NCBI GenBank assembly: GCA_028280945.1
Contig: JANQKV010000059.1
Location: 1 to 56,115, forward strand
Direction: 5' to 3'
From: Opitutaceae bacterium
GTDB lineage: Bacteria; Verrucomicrobiota; Verrucomicrobiia; Opitutales; Opitutaceae
DNA length: 56,115 nt
Below, piece after piece: positions 1 through 8,125 of this stretch. Both the position numbers and the translations under genes were made by a program. Each line of letters begins with the position of its first letter. Position 1 is the first letter of the stretch. Below the pieces are notes generated by a model. It had not been told where the DNA came from and searched no databases. It was given only the letters and a program-made list of their open reading frames with translations.

Positions 1-453
1 AGCCTGGCCGACAAGCTGCTGCCCAATTTTGTGATGTCGGCGCTGCAGAGGTTCAACGCCACCCATTCCATCCAGGATGCCTCGGCGGCCGTGCAGGAAC
101 GCTCCCAGGCCGCCGCCGATGAACTGGACTCCGACCTCTCGCTGGTACGCTACATCACCTGGGCGATCCCGTCGGTTGGATTTATCGGCACGGTCCGCGG
201 CATCGGTGATGCGTTGGCCCAGGCCGACGAGGCCCTGCAGGGCGACCTGGCCGGGGTCACCAGTTCGCTGGGCCTCGCCTTCAACTCCACGCTCGTGGCC
301 CTCGTGCTGAGCATCATCCTGATGTTTTTCATGCACCTGCTCCAGTCCCGCCAGGAACACCTCATCCAGGATTTCCAGGAATACTGCCGCGTGAAGATCG
401 TCGAGCTGATGAAAGTGCCCGAGCGGGACGACCTGAATTCTACTTTCGTTTAA
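1..453 (+). CDS. MotA/TolQ/ExbB-type proton-channel subunit (5' partial)
   Basis: The reading frame is open from the first base, so the gene begins outside the window; about 150 C-terminal residues are visible. They contain two hydrophobic segments. The first includes IPSVGFIGTVRG, which matches the P-x-x-GFxGTVxG signature of the MotA/TolQ/ExbB channel family. The second (FNSTLVALVLSIILMFF) is followed by a charged cytoplasmic tail. Family members form the multimeric channel that converts ion flow into movement of a partner with one membrane helix and a key Asp. No TolR, ExbD or MotB follows. The next genes are an Hsp70-like protein and two vWA proteins with an N-terminal membrane helix, which could be the partners (inference). 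The gap to the next gene is 32 bp. Confidence 0.8.
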   Translation, partial: SLADKLLPNFVMSALQRFNATHSIQDASAAVQERSQAAADELDSDLSLVRYITWAIPSVGFIGTVRGIGDALAQADEALQGDLAGVTSSLGLAFNSTLVALVLSIILMFFMHLLQSRQEHLIQDFQEYCRVKIVELMKVPERDDLNSTFV

Positions 454-485
454 CCCTACCTACGTCTCCAGTTTTTTGATACACC

Positions 486-1943
486 ATGGCCTACGCATGT
501 GGAATTGAGTTCTCTGATTTCGGCTTCAACGCCTCAATGGTCGGTCCCGAAGGTGAGGTCCAAACCGTCGTGGACCAAACCGACGGTGGATGGCCGGCCT
601 TTGCGGCGTGGAACGGCTCGGATTTGGTTTTCGGCCGCGAAGCGGAACAACGCTGGAAGCTGCACCCGCGCCAGGCCAGCCACGTTTTCTGGGAGCACCT
701 TTCGCTGGCCCCGTCTGATTTGGAAGGGCCGCCGCGGGTCCCGGCGTATTCAGAACTGGCCTACGCTTTTCTCAACGCGTTTTGGCAGAACATGTGCAGC
801 ACTGCGGGCACCCCGGAAAAGGTGGTTCTCGCCATGCCCGGGCAGTTGCTCAGCGAGGACGATGCCTCCAATCCGGCCACCGGCCTGATCCTGGCGATGT
901 CGCGCGACTTGGGCATCCCGTTGGCCGGTTTGAGCGGCCTGTCCACGAGTTCACTCAATGACGCCGAATCGGTGGCGGGAGTGACGGGAGGACGGATTCT
1001 CTACGTTGACGTGCATTTGCATTCGGCGGCGATGTCGCTGCTTACGACCGACAGTGACGGCAGGCTGCATCGACGTCGTTACATGCGGCTGCCGCGCCTG
1101 GGCTACATGCCGCTCATCCAGGGCCTGCATCGGGCCATGGGGAATCGGTTCCTGCGCGCCACGGCCTTTGACGTCACGGCGCAGCGGGAACTGGACCAGA
1201 TGTTTTACGAGCAGACGCGCGAGCAGCTGCTTGATGCCAGTCGCGGGGCTGACATCCGCTACTCGATCCAAACCGCGACGCGCGTACACCAAGCCGCCTT
1301 TCCCCGGGAAACCCTGCGCCGGGATCTGGCCCCACATGAGCAAGGATGGGCGGACGCGGCCCTCAAGTTTTTGCGCGAAGCGTCGCTCCAGACCAAGGAT
1401 GTGACCGTCGTGATGAGCGATCGCCTGCGCATGTTGCCGGGCATGGAAGAGGCGCTCTCTTCCCGCGGCTTCACCCGGGTGGTGCGTCTCAAGCACGGCG
1501 CCGCGGCCCGCGGTGCGGCTCATTTCGCCGCTGCGATGGACAAGGTCGAGGACGTCACCATGGTGCCGGTGATCAGCACTGTCGAAATGGCGGCGGCGGA
1601 TGCGGCGAAGAAAGAGGGACTTGAAGTCGTGCATGTGGCGGCGGCCCATCCGGCCAAGGGTTTGGTGGCCAGCCACCTTGTGGTTGATGGCCGCGCTTAT
1701 TCACTGCACGCCTTGCCGGAGATCTTGCAGGCGGGGGATGCCTCGTCGGAGCCAGCGCTGCCGGCCTTGGCCCGGTTGGGACCGGTGTCGGTTCGACTGA
1801 CCCGGCAGGAAGGTGAATGGCATTTGGAGACCCCCGAATCAGGGGCGTTGCTCATGGCCCCGGGCGACCGGCTGCGGTTGCGTCAGGAGGACCAGGAAGT
1901 GGAACTTTTGATCGTCGCGGAGAGTCGATCCGGAGCGGGTTGA
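486..1943 (+). CDS. Hsp70/actin-fold-like protein, degenerate
   Basis: A 485-residue soluble protein with no signal peptide or membrane segment. The N-terminus (MAYACGIEFSDFGFNASMV) resembles the first phosphate-loop strand of Hsp70/actin-fold ATPases but lacks the DLGTT residues. GRILYVDVHLHSAAMSLL lies where Hsp70 has its second phosphate loop. VVMSDRLRMLPGMEEAL followed by HGAAARGAA resembles the GGSSRIPxVxxxL...GAAxGAA adenosine region. The C-terminal 110 residues (after about 370) look like a separate beta-rich domain. The glycine-rich loops are so altered that ATP binding is doubtful. It sits between the MotA-like gene and the vWA genes, 21 bp before the next start, so it probably belongs to the same complex. 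The fold is inferred from weak motif resemblance only. Confidence 0.6.
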   Translation: MAYACGIEFSDFGFNASMVGPEGEVQTVVDQTDGGWPAFAAWNGSDLVFGREAEQRWKLHPRQASHVFWEHLSLAPSDLEGPPRVPAYSELAYAFLNAFWQNMCSTAGTPEKVVLAMPGQLLSEDDASNPATGLILAMSRDLGIPLAGLSGLSTSSLNDAESVAGVTGGRILYVDVHLHSAAMSLLTTDSDGRLHRRRYMRLPRLGYMPLIQGLHRAMGNRFLRATAFDVTAQRELDQMFYEQTREQLLDASRGADIRYSIQTATRVHQAAFPRETLRRDLAPHEQGWADAALKFLREASLQTKDVTVVMSDRLRMLPGMEEALSSRGFTRVVRLKHGAAARGAAHFAAAMDKVEDVTMVPVISTVEMAAADAAKKEGLEVVHVAAAHPAKGLVASHLVVDGRAYSLHALPEILQAGDASSEPALPALARLGPVSVRLTRQEGEWHLETPESGALLMAPGDRLRLRQEDQEVELLIVAESRSGAG

Positions 1944-1964
1944 TTTCGTCGCTCCCGTTGAAAC

Positions 1965-3035
1965 ATGGCCAGGCGCAAACGTCGTTCGCAACAGACTTTC
2001 AGCATATCGTTTCTCGATTGCATATGCTGTGGTTTTGGCGGGGTGCTGCTGCTCTTTGTGTTGGTGGCCGGCAAGACGCAGGAGCAACAGGAAATGCAAC
2101 TGACAGAGATTCGCGAGGTTCTCGGCCAGTTCGAGTTCGACGTGAAGAGCAAGGAGGAGCGGATCGAGCGCATTACACGCGACACACAGGCCGACACCGG
2201 CGAATCCGAGCAAACCGAGTCCCGCAATACCATCACCGAGCTGGAGGTGACCGAGCTCGAGCAAGTGCTTGCGAAGCTGTTGCAGAGTGAGGCGAAGATG
2301 CAGAAGGAGATGGAGGAGCTGCTGGCGGAGAAGGAGGAACTGGCCACGGCCGAGGTCCCCGATCCGGTGCCGATCCCGAACGTCAAACGCCGGCAATACC
2401 TCAGCGGATTTCAGATGGAGGGGGAGCACGTCCTTTTTCTGGTGCGCGCTTCCGGCAGCATGGTGGGCAATACCATCACCGAAGCGGTCGAGATGCAGTC
2501 GAAGACGGATGAAGAAAAACGCCAGTCGGCCAAGTGGACCCGGGTGGTGGATTCCGTTCGTTGGCTGATTGCCTCGCTGCCGGAAAACTCGTCGTTCCAG
2601 GTGTTGATGTTCAACGAAGACACAGAGCCCCTGATTCCGACTTATTCGGTGGATTGGGTTTTCCGGGACGATACCGAGATGATCCAGGAGATGCTGGACG
2701 CACTGGCTGAGTTTGTGCCGCAGGGTGGTGCCAACATGGAACGGGCCTTCGGGGTCGTGCGGTCGATGAGCACCGTGCCGGATGCCGTCATGTTGCTTAC
2801 CGATGGCCTGCCGACGCAGAGTGACAGTTACCCGTCGGGTGACGTTGTGACCGAGACGGATCGGCTCCGGTTTTTCAACGCGGCGGCGCGCATCGCGGCC
2901 CCGGACATTCCCGTCAACACGATCCTGTATCCCCTCGAGGGAGACCCGGCTTCGCCGTTTCTCTTTTGGCAACTGGCGGATAAAACCAAGGGCGGCCTGG
3001 TGAGTCCGGCGCCTGATTGGCCCAACATCCGATGA
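1965..3035 (+). CDS. Membrane-anchored vWA-domain protein 1 (degenerate MIDAS)
   Basis: A 356-residue protein. A basic N-terminus (MARRKRRSQQ) leads into a membrane segment, SFLDCICCGFGGVLLLFVL (residues 15-33), with Asp18 at its start. A Glu/Lys-rich coiled coil (about 45-130) follows, then a vWA domain (about 150-350). The first MIDAS motif, normally DxSxS, reads RASGS: Arg161 replaces the metal-binding Asp. The second motif reads GGANM where GGTNM is usual. The third, LLTDGLPT, is intact. Metal binding is therefore probably lost. The membrane segment is nearly identical to that of the next gene, so the two are tandem paralogues. The topology (short basic N-tail, one helix with an Asp, large domain outside) resembles MotB/TolR partners of MotA/TolQ channels (inference). 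The stop overlaps the next start as ATGA. Confidence 0.8.
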   Translation: MARRKRRSQQTFSISFLDCICCGFGGVLLLFVLVAGKTQEQQEMQLTEIREVLGQFEFDVKSKEERIERITRDTQADTGESEQTESRNTITELEVTELEQVLAKLLQSEAKMQKEMEELLAEKEELATAEVPDPVPIPNVKRRQYLSGFQMEGEHVLFLVRASGSMVGNTITEAVEMQSKTDEEKRQSAKWTRVVDSVRWLIASLPENSSFQVLMFNEDTEPLIPTYSVDWVFRDDTEMIQEMLDALAEFVPQGGANMERAFGVVRSMSTVPDAVMLLTDGLPTQSDSYPSGDVVTETDRLRFFNAAARIAAPDIPVNTILYPLEGDPASPFLFWQLADKTKGGLVSPAPDWPNIR

Positions 3036-4048
3036 GAGCTCGAAGCAAACGTCAAAACGCCGACTTCGGCCTGTCGTTCCTCGACTGCATCTGCTGTGGG
3101 TTTGGCGCGATCATTTTGCTCTTTGTGCTCACCATGGGGGCGTCCAACATCATCCGCGAGACACTGCGTGACCGCCTGCAGGAAATTGCCCAGCAGCGCC
3201 TTTCCAAAATGGAGGAGCTCGATGCCACCGAAGCTCAGGTGGCCCGGCGCGCGATGGAAGCCAAGGATCGCCTCAATCGCGCCCAGACCCGCTCGCAACG
3301 GCTCCGCTCCATGATGGATACGCTGAGCCTGCAGATTGCCCAGCTTCAGGCGGGTCAGGAAGCCATGATGGTGGAAATGCAGGAGGAGCTTGATCAGATC
3401 GCCTCGATGCAAACCGAACTGCCGGTGGAGCTGGAAATGCCTTCGACGAATCTGCCGGTCGGTTTGCCCATCGCGTTCAACTACATCGCGTTTGTTTTTG
3501 ATACTTCGGGCTCCATGCGGGACACGGCAACGGATACGTTGCATGGTGCTGCGCTTGAAAAAATCCGCGAAGTGCTCGACAGTTACCCTGAAATCCAGGG
3601 CGTGCAGTTCCTCGATGCCGACGGCCGCTACATGTTGCGCGGCACCCAGGGTATTTGGATGGAGGATACACCGGAGACGCGGCAGGGCGCGCTGCGGGCG
3701 CTGGCGGTCTATCCCAATTTCAGTAATTCCAATCCGGTGCCCGGCATCTTCCGCGCGATTCGCACGCTTTACCAGGCGGACAACGAGGAGATGCGCATGG
3801 CCGTGTTTGTTTTTGGTGATGAGTTCACCGGCCGGGCCGAGCCCGTGCTCTCACGACTGGAAACGATCAATCCCCGCAAGGAGGATGGTACCCGCCACGT
3901 GTCGATCAACGCCGTGGGTTTCCCCACCGTGCTGCGGTATCCGCTGATGGGCGCCCACACGGGAATGAAGTATGCGAACCTCATGCGCGAAGTGGCCTTC
4001 AAACACGACGGCGCCTTCATCGCCGTTCGCACCGGGCGGGGACGCTGA
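3032..4048 (+). CDS. Membrane-anchored vWA-domain protein 2 (canonical first MIDAS motif)
   Basis: A 338-residue paralogue of the preceding protein. I chose the ATG at 3032 over the one at 3017 because it overlaps the upstream stop as ATGA and aligns with the start of paralogue 1. Order: basic tail, membrane segment SFLDCICCGFGAIILLFVL (residues 15-33, Asp18), a long coiled coil (about 40-130), then a vWA domain beginning FVFDTSGSM with Asp157 of the MIDAS present. Unlike paralogue 1 it keeps the first metal ligand, but the later TDG motif is altered (FVFGDEFTG). Overlap with the upstream gene suggests coupled translation and fixed stoichiometry. It is the last gene of this plus-strand operon; the next operon converges 195 bp further on. 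Function unknown; a role as a channel partner or scaffold is inference. Confidence 0.82.
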   Translation: MRARSKRQNADFGLSFLDCICCGFGAIILLFVLTMGASNIIRETLRDRLQEIAQQRLSKMEELDATEAQVARRAMEAKDRLNRAQTRSQRLRSMMDTLSLQIAQLQAGQEAMMVEMQEELDQIASMQTELPVELEMPSTNLPVGLPIAFNYIAFVFDTSGSMRDTATDTLHGAALEKIREVLDSYPEIQGVQFLDADGRYMLRGTQGIWMEDTPETRQGALRALAVYPNFSNSNPVPGIFRAIRTLYQADNEEMRMAVFVFGDEFTGRAEPVLSRLETINPRKEDGTRHVSINAVGFPTVLRYPLMGAHTGMKYANLMREVAFKHDGAFIAVRTGRGR

Positions 4049-4243
4049 TTGCAGTCGCGATTTAATCCGAGCCACGATCAAACGGGGTGACGCAGCACTC
4101 GAGAATCTAGTGGATCGGGCACGGATCATGGCCAAACCGCCCGCACCGCAACTTGGTTGCCGTGTTCCCGTTGTCGTTGCCGGCACTGGCGCCGGCCAAG
4201 CAAAGGGCTGATTACCAACCGAGGCGTTGGGTTGGGGCGGGGA
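4049..4243. other. Convergent intergenic gap
   Basis: 195 bases between two converging operons. I see no strong GC stem followed by a T-run, so no clear intrinsic terminator, and no convincing small gene. Confidence 0.4.
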
Positions 4244-5302
4244 TCAACCGCCACCGGGCAGGAAGATACGGCGGAGGATTTCCACAATGTCCACGCTGCT
4301 GCTGGGCCGGGATTGGCTCGGCGGGGAGCTGCTGCTCGATGAACTGGAACTCGACGAGGATGAACTCGAAGACGAACTGCTGGACGAGCTCGATGACGAG
4401 GAGCTGCTGCTGCTCGATGAGCTGGAGGAACTCGACTGTTGGCCCGGCATCGGCATGCCGGGTGAATTGCTCGAAGACTGACTCGAACCCGGCATGGGAT
4501 CGAGTTGCGCCAATTGCGGCTGTCCCTGCTGGCCCAGGCCGGACTGGGAACTGGAGGAGGAACTCGACTGTTGGCCCTGCTGGCCTTGGCGGCCCATTTG
4601 ACCCATTTGCTGACCCTGGCCGCCTTGTTGCGAACCCATCTGGCCCAACTGTTGCCCCTGTTGTCCCATGCCGCCCTGCTGCTGGCCCATCTGGCCGGTG
4701 CCGCTTTGCTGGCCTCCCTGACCCATTTGCTGGCCTTGTTGGCCGCCCGTGCCCTGGCCCATGGGATCGAGTTGGGCGAAAACGGGGCCTTCGCCGTTCA
4801 TATCGCCCAAGCCCTGGCCTTGGTCCATCTGACCACCGTTGCCTTGGCCGTCCATGCCCGGTTGATCGCTCATACCGGTGCCATCTTCACCGACTACCAT
4901 CACGGGACCACCGGTGCCGTAGCCGCCGGGTCCGGCCGGGCCCATGGCGGGATTGTAAGTGTAGTAGACAACGTCAACGATGCTCGATGCCAGGTTGGGT
5001 TGTTTGGCGATGACGTCATGCCGCACCTCGTGCATCTCCTGCTCGTGGACGCGGGCATCACCCTCGGTTTCGGAGGGGCCAAAAAAATAAGTCAGGTTCT
5101 CATGCCGATACCGCACATACCAACCTTCGTCCGTGAGTTCCTGGCCGGTGAAATCGATGCCGGGATATTCCTCGCGAAATTCTTCGGCTGACAGCTCCCA
5201 GGCGGCTTCAATGGCAGAGGAGGGCAGCACCAGGGTGAACCCGGGCAGAGTCAGGGGAGTGCAGCAGGCGAGAAATGAGAAGAAAGCAGTGGCGCGGTTC
5301 AT
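4244..5302 (-). CDS. Secreted Gly/Gln/Met-rich protein with 37-residue polyserine tract
   Basis: 352 residues from the ATG at 5302. That start follows the upstream gene's stop by 16 bp and begins a signal peptide (MNRATAFFSFLACCTPLTL); an in-frame ATG at 5344 would overlap the upstream gene. A short folded region follows (about residues 30-115, with AAWELSAEEFREEYPGIDF). The rest is low complexity: repeats of G, Q and M (GQQMGQ, GGMGQQGQQ), then QS-rich stretches, then 37 serines in a row encoded at 4325-4435, and a hydrophobic end, IVEILRRIFLPGGG. All six serine codons are used in the tract. Probably exported and mostly disordered: a linker, adhesin stalk or matrix-like protein. No family recognised. 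It is the last of three genes read together on this strand. Confidence 0.75.
   Translation of the reverse strand: MNRATAFFSFLACCTPLTLPGFTLVLPSSAIEAAWELSAEEFREEYPGIDFTGQELTDEGWYVRYRHENLTYFFGPSETEGDARVHEQEMHEVRHDVIAKQPNLASSIVDVVYYTYNPAMGPAGPGGYGTGGPVMVVGEDGTGMSDQPGMDGQGNGGQMDQGQGLGDMNGEGPVFAQLDPMGQGTGGQQGQQMGQGGQQSGTGQMGQQQGGMGQQGQQLGQMGSQQGGQGQQMGQMGRQGQQGQQSSSSSSSQSGLGQQGQPQLAQLDPMPGSSQSSSNSPGMPMPGQQSSSSSSSSSSSSSSSSSSSSSSSSSSSSSSSSSSSSSPPSQSRPSSSVDIVEILRRIFLPGGG
4325..4435 (-). repeat. Polyserine-coding tract, 37 codons
   Basis: 37 consecutive serine codons read on the minus strand. AGC, AGT, TCA, TCC, TCG and TCT all occur and are interspersed, so this is not a simple trinucleotide repeat. 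The amino acid rather than the DNA repeat appears to be maintained. Confidence 0.9.
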
Positions 5303-5318
5303 GCGGGGTCGGGATGGG

Positions 5319-6185
5319 TCAGAGGTTGGAGGGGATGTCGACACCCTGCTCGGTGCCCCGGCCGCGATTGGCGGTCTGGTTACCGGAGGCGGCTTTCACG
5401 CTCATGCGATCTTCCCCGGCTTCGTTCGATAGCTGGCGAGAGGGATCGGCATTGGGCACGTCGGCCTCGGCGATGCGGGCTCCTTCGTTGCCGATTTGGA
5501 CTTCGGAGGGACGTTCGAGGACGCGGCCTTGCTGGTTGGCGGCAACCTTGGGGGCATCGGGAGATCCGGGTTGGCCGGCTTGACCGGGCTGGCCTTCGGG
5601 TCCTTCGCCGCTGGGGCCGCCCTGGCCTTCACCTTCACCCTGGGCGTTGGGATCCCCCATCTGGCTTTCGGCGATTTGCGGCAGGGAACCCTGGCCTTGT
5701 TCGCCGCCACCACCGCCGCCCATCAGAGGCGGCATGCCGGGAATCTGCATTCCACCGATACCTGCCATTTGGCCGCCACCACCGGGCTGTTGGCCACCGT
5801 CGCCTCCCGGGCCCTGGCCCCCGCCGCCACGTTGTTGGCCGGGCCCCTGTTCGTCGCGGGTGGGAGGGGGAGGAGGTTGTTGGCCGCCGGGGACCTCGAA
5901 CTGGGCAATCATAGCCTGCTCCGGGCGCTCTTCCTCGGGGTATTGGGAACCATCAAAGATGGACGGATCGGGAATCTTGGATGTGCCGCGCGAGGACGAA
6001 CGCGAATTGACGGAAGTCGCGGGTCGGTTGGCTGGTTCCCACGAGCGGGGACGTTCAAGGGTGGGGCGGTTGCCGGTGGTCGCTTCCAAGGGCGGAAGAT
6101 CCACTTGGGCAAACGACCAGCTTGCGGAGACCCCCAGAACAACCGTCGGCAAAGCCAGGCGAAAAAGGTAGGAGGAGGGGCGCAT
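5319..6185 (-). CDS. Secreted Gly/Pro/Gln-rich low-complexity protein
   Basis: 288 residues. A signal peptide is clear (MRPSSYLFRLALPTVVLGV, cleavage probably near SFAQ). The mature protein has a proline-rich stretch (GGQQPPPPPTRDEQ, about 100-115), glycine-rich segments (GGGGQGPGGDGG, GGGGGGEQGQG) and a GEGEGQGG/GQPGQAGQPG collagen-like run, then a more ordinary C-terminus. No catalytic motif is visible. It lies 13 bp downstream of the TPR gene and 16 bp upstream of the polyserine gene, so the three are co-transcribed. Shared composition suggests that it and the polyserine protein are structural partners in the envelope or outside it. No family recognised. Confidence 0.72.
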   Translation of the reverse strand: MRPSSYLFRLALPTVVLGVSASWSFAQVDLPPLEATTGNRPTLERPRSWEPANRPATSVNSRSSSRGTSKIPDPSIFDGSQYPEEERPEQAMIAQFEVPGGQQPPPPPTRDEQGPGQQRGGGGQGPGGDGGQQPGGGGQMAGIGGMQIPGMPPLMGGGGGGEQGQGSLPQIAESQMGDPNAQGEGEGQGGPSGEGPEGQPGQAGQPGSPDAPKVAANQQGRVLERPSEVQIGNEGARIAEADVPNADPSRQLSNEAGEDRMSVKAASGNQTANRGRGTEQGVDIPSNL

Positions 6186-6198
6186 GGAGGGGTAGGAG

Positions 6199-7872
6199 TT
6201 ACGAATCGGCGCGCGTTTTACAGATCACCGAAACGATGTTGGTGGACATTTGCGGACGAACTTTGAGCAGGAGCATGACATCCTGAAAATTCTTGCGGCG
6301 GCCGATCACCTCGTAGTCCCCCGGCGGCAACGATACGGTTTCCTCGGTGATCTTCCCCAGCATGCGGAAATTGGTGATGCTCACCCAGGTGCGATCGTCG
6401 GAGACAAACGTAATGTCGATGGGCCGGCTATTGAGTTCGAGGACGCGGCGCATTTCACCGACTTCAGGCGAAATCTCGAGATAACCGGGCTTGGTCTGCA
6501 TGGCCTGGTTGAAGGTGCGGATGGCGGCCTGGTATTCGCTGGCCAGCAGGTGCAGCTCGGAACGTTCAACCAGGGTTTCATATTCCAGCAGCGCGCGCAC
6601 GGTGCGGCCGACACGGATCAGACCGTCGATGGCTTCCTGGTAGTCGGGTTCGAGATCGAGCAGACGCTCATAGGCCAGCCGCGCTTCGTCCCATAGATAA
6701 TCACGCTCGAGATCGTAGGCCTCGGCGAGGGTGTTGTGAACCTGGGCGGCGTGGTATTCCTCGTGGGCGTTGTCGAGGGCGTCCTCGATGTCCTCTCGCT
6801 GGGGATAGACTTCCAGCGCTTGCTCGTAGCTGGCGATGACAGTCTCCCATTCTTCGCTCTCGGCCGCAGTTTCCGCGGCGCTGATGAAGCCATTAAACTG
6901 AAATTCCTTCTGGTCGGCGCGGGCGCGGGCGGCGCCTTGCTGGGCGGTGGCGTTGAACTCGTCGAGTTCGAAGGCCTCGTCAAAGGCAGCGATGGCGGTA
7001 TCGTAGTCGCCATTGTCCTCGGCGATGCGCGCCCGGGTGAGCAATTCGAACACTTGGGGGGCGTTCTCCGCACGGGAGAGACCACGGATGCCGGCCTCAT
7101 TGGAGGTGTCATACTGCAGGGCGGTCTGGAAAGCGGTTTCGGCGGCGGCCCGGTCTCCCTGTTTGAGGGCGAGTTGGCCGGTGCGCAGATTGTCAGCGAC
7201 GAAGGCGGCCTTGTTGGTCTCAAAGCGATCCAACGTTTCCTCGGCGGTGTCGAAGGACTGCCAGGCTGCCCGGAAGGAACCCGACTCCAACAGGTGCCGG
7301 CCTTCTCCGACCGCGTTGAAGGCGGCATTGTAATCGGCCAGGGAGAAACCCTTGTAGCGATCAACAGCGCGGGTGCGGGCGAGCAGATCGTCGTAACGCT
7401 TGTCCGCGTTGCGCTGCATTTCCACGCCTTCGGTAAACTCCTGGGTACTGGTGATGATGGCGTCGAGTGCTTCGGCAGCCGCGGCGTATTTGCCGTCCTC
7501 CAGATCACTTTCCGCGAGCAGGAACGCTTTTTCGATCAACGCGATCTCCTGGAGCAAGCCTTCATGGTTGACCGGGAGGGCGCGGGCGGCCCCAAGGGCC
7601 TGGGAAGCGTTTTCGTAGGCGAGCTCGGCCCGGCCGCGATTTTGGTAGGCCAATTCCTGCTGCTGGGCCCGGGTCAACGTGGGGCCGGCTTCCTGGCTCT
7701 GCTGCACGGCTCGCCAGGAAAAAGCGACAGCTCCGAGGGCGGCGACGACCGCCACGGCGGCGATGGTGGCAAAAAGTTTGGTGCGATTAGGAGTGTTGCT
7801 GGCCCGGTTTCCGGCTTGGGCGTTGGTGTTCCAATCGATGACCTGATGCTTGGGGGTCTTTTGGTCAGACAT
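6199..7872 (-). CDS. Membrane-anchored TPR protein with PEGA-like C-terminus
   Basis: 557 residues from the ATG at 7872 (MSDQKTPKHQ); the frame is open to 7968 but that extension has no conserved look. A cytoplasmic tail of about 30 residues precedes one membrane helix (LFATIAAVAVVAALGAVAF). Long helical repeats follow, with TPR-like units such as GDYDTAIAAFDEAFELDEFN and WETVIASYEQALEVYPQ between about 150 and 460. The last 75 residues contain VSLPPGDYEVIGRRKNFQDV, the PEGA-like pattern of surface or envelope proteins. It is the first gene of the minus-strand trio. A role as periplasmic scaffold for the two secreted proteins or the convergent MotA/vWA proteins is inference. Confidence 0.8.
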   Translation of the reverse strand: MSDQKTPKHQVIDWNTNAQAGNRASNTPNRTKLFATIAAVAVVAALGAVAFSWRAVQQSQEAGPTLTRAQQQELAYQNRGRAELAYENASQALGAARALPVNHEGLLQEIALIEKAFLLAESDLEDGKYAAAAEALDAIITSTQEFTEGVEMQRNADKRYDDLLARTRAVDRYKGFSLADYNAAFNAVGEGRHLLESGSFRAAWQSFDTAEETLDRFETNKAAFVADNLRTGQLALKQGDRAAAETAFQTALQYDTSNEAGIRGLSRAENAPQVFELLTRARIAEDNGDYDTAIAAFDEAFELDEFNATAQQGAARARADQKEFQFNGFISAAETAAESEEWETVIASYEQALEVYPQREDIEDALDNAHEEYHAAQVHNTLAEAYDLERDYLWDEARLAYERLLDLEPDYQEAIDGLIRVGRTVRALLEYETLVERSELHLLASEYQAAIRTFNQAMQTKPGYLEISPEVGEMRRVLELNSRPIDITFVSDDRTWVSITNFRMLGKITEETVSLPPGDYEVIGRRKNFQDVMLLLKVRPQMSTNIVSVICKTRADS

Positions 7873-8125
7873 AGTGCGCGTGCAAAGTGAACGGTTTGAA
7901 GCAGAATGGTTGGACTGCGGATAGCAGGATTTGTTCAGGCTGAACCGAGATTTAGAAAAAAGGCGCAAAAACCGCAGTTTCTCAACGTTCCGCCGGATTT
8001 GGTGGTTGAAACGATCAGGCGAATTTGGGGCTCAACTTGCCATCGCCGCCCAAGTGGAACAAATAAAGCTCTCAAAAGGTCCACGTTCTCTCCCTGCCCC
8101 AAAGCCAGAACTCAGCCTTGCCACC

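Noticed and set aside
1-7872. Zorya-type phage defence system
   Set aside because: A MotA-like gene and helix-plus-domain partners recall ZorA/ZorB, but no OmpA-like domain, helicase or nuclease gene is present.
6736-7890. 384-residue plus-strand frame across the TPR gene
   Set aside because: Shadow of the TPR gene, which has a start, membrane helix and repeats.
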